In this document: positions 61,943 through 64,000 of the stretch, one piece after another
Numbering within the stretch: the first letter of the stretch is position 1
Layout of the letters: every line of letters starts with the position of its first letter
NCBI GenBank assembly: GCA_013396635.1
Contig: WBMW01005036.1
Coordinates: 16,582-80,581, forward strand
DNA from: Penelope pileata
Lineage: Eukaryota > Chordata > Aves > Galliformes > Cracidae
Direction: 5' to 3'
Length of the DNA stretch: 64,000 nt
Position numbers and translations under genes: made by a program
Notes under the pieces: model-generated
What the model saw: only the letters and a program-made list of their open reading frames with translations
What the model was told of the DNA's origin: nothing
The model's database searches: none

Positions 61943-62259
61943 ACTTGCATGTGGTTGTTGTTTTGGTTTGGGTTTTGTTTGTTTGTTTTTAAGGTTATTC
62001 ATATTCCCTTCAGAATTCTGAAATCTGAAAAAATCCATCAAACCATAGAAGTCCTAGGACATACTTCTTTGTAACAAATGCAAGAGCATTACCACATGTG
62101 AGCTGTAGAATTCATTTTAAAACAGATCAAAAAGCTGAGTTATTAATGGGAGGAAACAAAGCATAAGGAGATACAAAGCTTTGAGGTTGGCATAAAGAGA
62201 GAAATAACTGCAGGAAATACAATACTTAGGAAAGGATGCTAAAAAATAGAAGCATAGGA

Positions 62260-62372
62260 TTTTGTTTTTCCCTGGCAGTCACTCAAATACCAGCATGGAA
62301 AAGTAATATTTACTTTGTTTGATCCTTGTACACTATGTTCACTGATGTCAGTAGGAGCTTTTTTGAACATAA
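62260..62372 (+). repeat. Unnamed diverged repeat, copy 2
   Basis: TTTCCCTGGCAGTCACTCAA, ATACCAGCATGGAAAAGTAA and GATGTCAGTAGGAGC match copy 1 in order, about 1.14 kb away on the same strand. Both copies then continue with TTGAACA. Confidence 0.6.
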
Positions 62373-64000
62373 GCTTTAATCAGTATATCTTGCTAGAGAT
62401 TTGTTTTAACTTATTTTTAATGTAGAGCTCTTTGAGATGTAAGAAGAAATGAAACAATGACACAATATTTTCTGAGTTAAGATAAATAGTATATACGTGC
62501 TTCTACTGACCCACTAAGAAAACAAAAACCTAGTCTCCAGTCACTTATGTTAATTGAGCAAGTTCTAGGGCATAGTTTAGTGAGCATCACATGCTAGGAG
62601 ATCTTCATAGCATGCCAAAGGAAAGGAGTGAGTAACGCACTAATCTTGTGAGAAATCCTAATAATCAAAACTGAATAGACTAAGTGAGTATAGAACTTTG
62701 CATTATTTAGAATACACTTCAAACCTAAGAGGATGGCTTGCAGAAGATCTAAGTGGATCCTATTAGGTAAGAAAAATGCATGTGTCCACAGTCAACAAGT
62801 CTATGTCTTCAGGTAGCTGTGAAGTTAATGAGAAATGCAAACTTTCAGCATTCTAGAAAACAGAGTTAGTGATATGTTTTCGACAGGCAACGAAAGACAT
62901 TCTAAATTTGGGGCCTTCTCCCTAATCTACCACAAAACAATTTTTAGACTAATTTACAAGACTTAGCCTTCAGACCTCCTCAGAAACTATGGACATAATT
63001 ACATAAAACTGGTGAATACGGTTTGGCCTTCTGTATTATTTTGTGACCAGCTGCAGATCTAAGTCTTCATGGATTGCTCATTGGAATGGTAAGTCCACTT
63101 GTTGTTTCTCAAGTTCATTTTTCTTTATGATTTTAATGTTTATATTAACCCTTAATATATATTATTATTGACCTTTTATTGTATAAATACAAGTTCTGGC
63201 TTTAGTTCTGTAACTTTTTTTTAAGTTATGGTTATCAGTAATTGATTCCAATTAAGATTAAATTTGTAATTAATTGGTTCATTTTACTATCTCTCCATAT
63301 TACTAACGCACTTTTGTTTCACTCCATGCTTTCTGGCCTAAGGCACTATGTATTCTTGCTGATATGTCGACAGAATCTGCATTAAGACCAGAAAGATTTA
63401 TATATGCATAGTAAAAGGTAGGTATACTGTGATTAATTTTGATCACTTCATGTAAACTCAGTCCCAGAAATGTGTAGAAAAAATTCAAGTTCAAATTTCC
63501 TGGACTGTTATCATGAAGACTGTTCTTCCTTTCATATGTAAATTATGTTACAGTACATTCAATAAAGTTCTGCATTGCTGTTTCTTTTCATAGCTACACC
63601 GTATAATCCTGCACAAGGTCTCAGTGACGTATCTGTTAAAGGATGCAAAAGTCTTGTGGCATATTCATGTGATGGATCGATTGGATCTGTGCTTTCATTC
63701 ACTTTTTGAAGAAGCCAGTCAAACTTCTGCTATTTTCATGGCCAACACATAAGTTTTGTGGTCTCGTCTTGTGTCCTATCCAGGAAGTTAACACTAGCTC
63801 ACAATTTATGGGAATGAATAATGATGAATTGGAAGAACTGTCTTGACAGGCTACAGGTTTTGCTTGACTAATCTGAAAAGTTTGAAAATGTGAAGTTTTT
63901 GTGTACAGTTCCCATTCTACCTGGCTCAAATTGTCCGTGTTTTTCTTCCTCCTCACTTCAATTTATTTCTTCATTCATTAGAGATGATGGAGCAGGGCTA

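Larger units (their letters stand above)
55751..64000. other. AT-rich sequence to the end of the window, no gene supported
   Basis: About 8.2 kb. It holds a possible decayed coding remnant (56071-56345 minus), a hairpin at 57781-57808, an octamer-motif hairpin at 58483-58533, an (AT)n run at 59648-59664, two diverged copies of an unnamed repeat (61120-61228 and 62260-62372) and (TTTG)n runs at 61918-61942. The minus-strand frame of 110 codons at 57999-58331 has no known domain. Confidence 0.5.

Noticed and set aside
1..64000. CRISPR array, operon, prophage or bacterial defence system
   Set aside because: No regularly spaced direct repeats of the right size, no dense coding, and the repeat content is that of a bird genome.

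Overview
This window looks like gene-poor nuclear DNA from a bird, most likely a galliform such as chicken or a close relative. The basis is the repeat content. There are five CR1 LINE pieces, some ending in the CR1-type ATTCTATG tail. There are three copies of a mariner-type element whose ends read like GCTCCGAAAGTAATG. There are several solo LTRs of a kind common in bird genomes. Most of the remaining sequence is AT-rich. This identification comes from family recognition by eye, without a database search. I found no intact protein-coding gene, rRNA, tRNA or CRISPR array. The longer open frames are explained by transposon remnants, LTRs, a pentanucleotide repeat or chance.

Layout. 1-6450: CR1 (759-975), a solo LTR (1053-1563), a quiet stretch, then a CR1 reverse-transcriptase piece (5475-6445). 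6450-18400: a CR1 with an intact 3' end (10845-11511), a gap (11916-11950), and a mariner relic (17511-18064). The last 295 bp of that segment are repeated almost exactly after a single N, probably an assembly error. 18400-30500: a CR1 (24002-24365), a 545-bp mariner derivative (26777-27321) and a weak coding-like remnant (30222-30505). 30500-46000: a solo LTR (37361-37855), a CpG-rich LTR-like block (39165-39608), a perfect run of about 37 AATAG units on the tail of a CR1 (40355-40855), a possible CR1 ORF1 esterase fragment (41995-42175) and a third LTR of the first family (45311-45728). 46000-64000: two pieces of another LTR-like family (48021-48240 and 54892-55750), a gap (49135-49165), a second 545-bp mariner derivative (49935-50479), a hAT transposon remnant (51494-52385), a hairpin built from octamer motifs (58483-58533), and two diverged copies of a repeat I cannot name (61120-61228 and 62260-62372).

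Nothing here forms a working multi-gene system. The most useful observations are the likely false duplication at 17788-18377, the CpG-rich LTR-like block at 39.2 kb with its 23-bp palindrome and repeated CCAAT boxes, the pair of mariner derivatives of equal length, the pentanucleotide tract grown on a CR1 tail, and the unnamed repeat pair near the right end.
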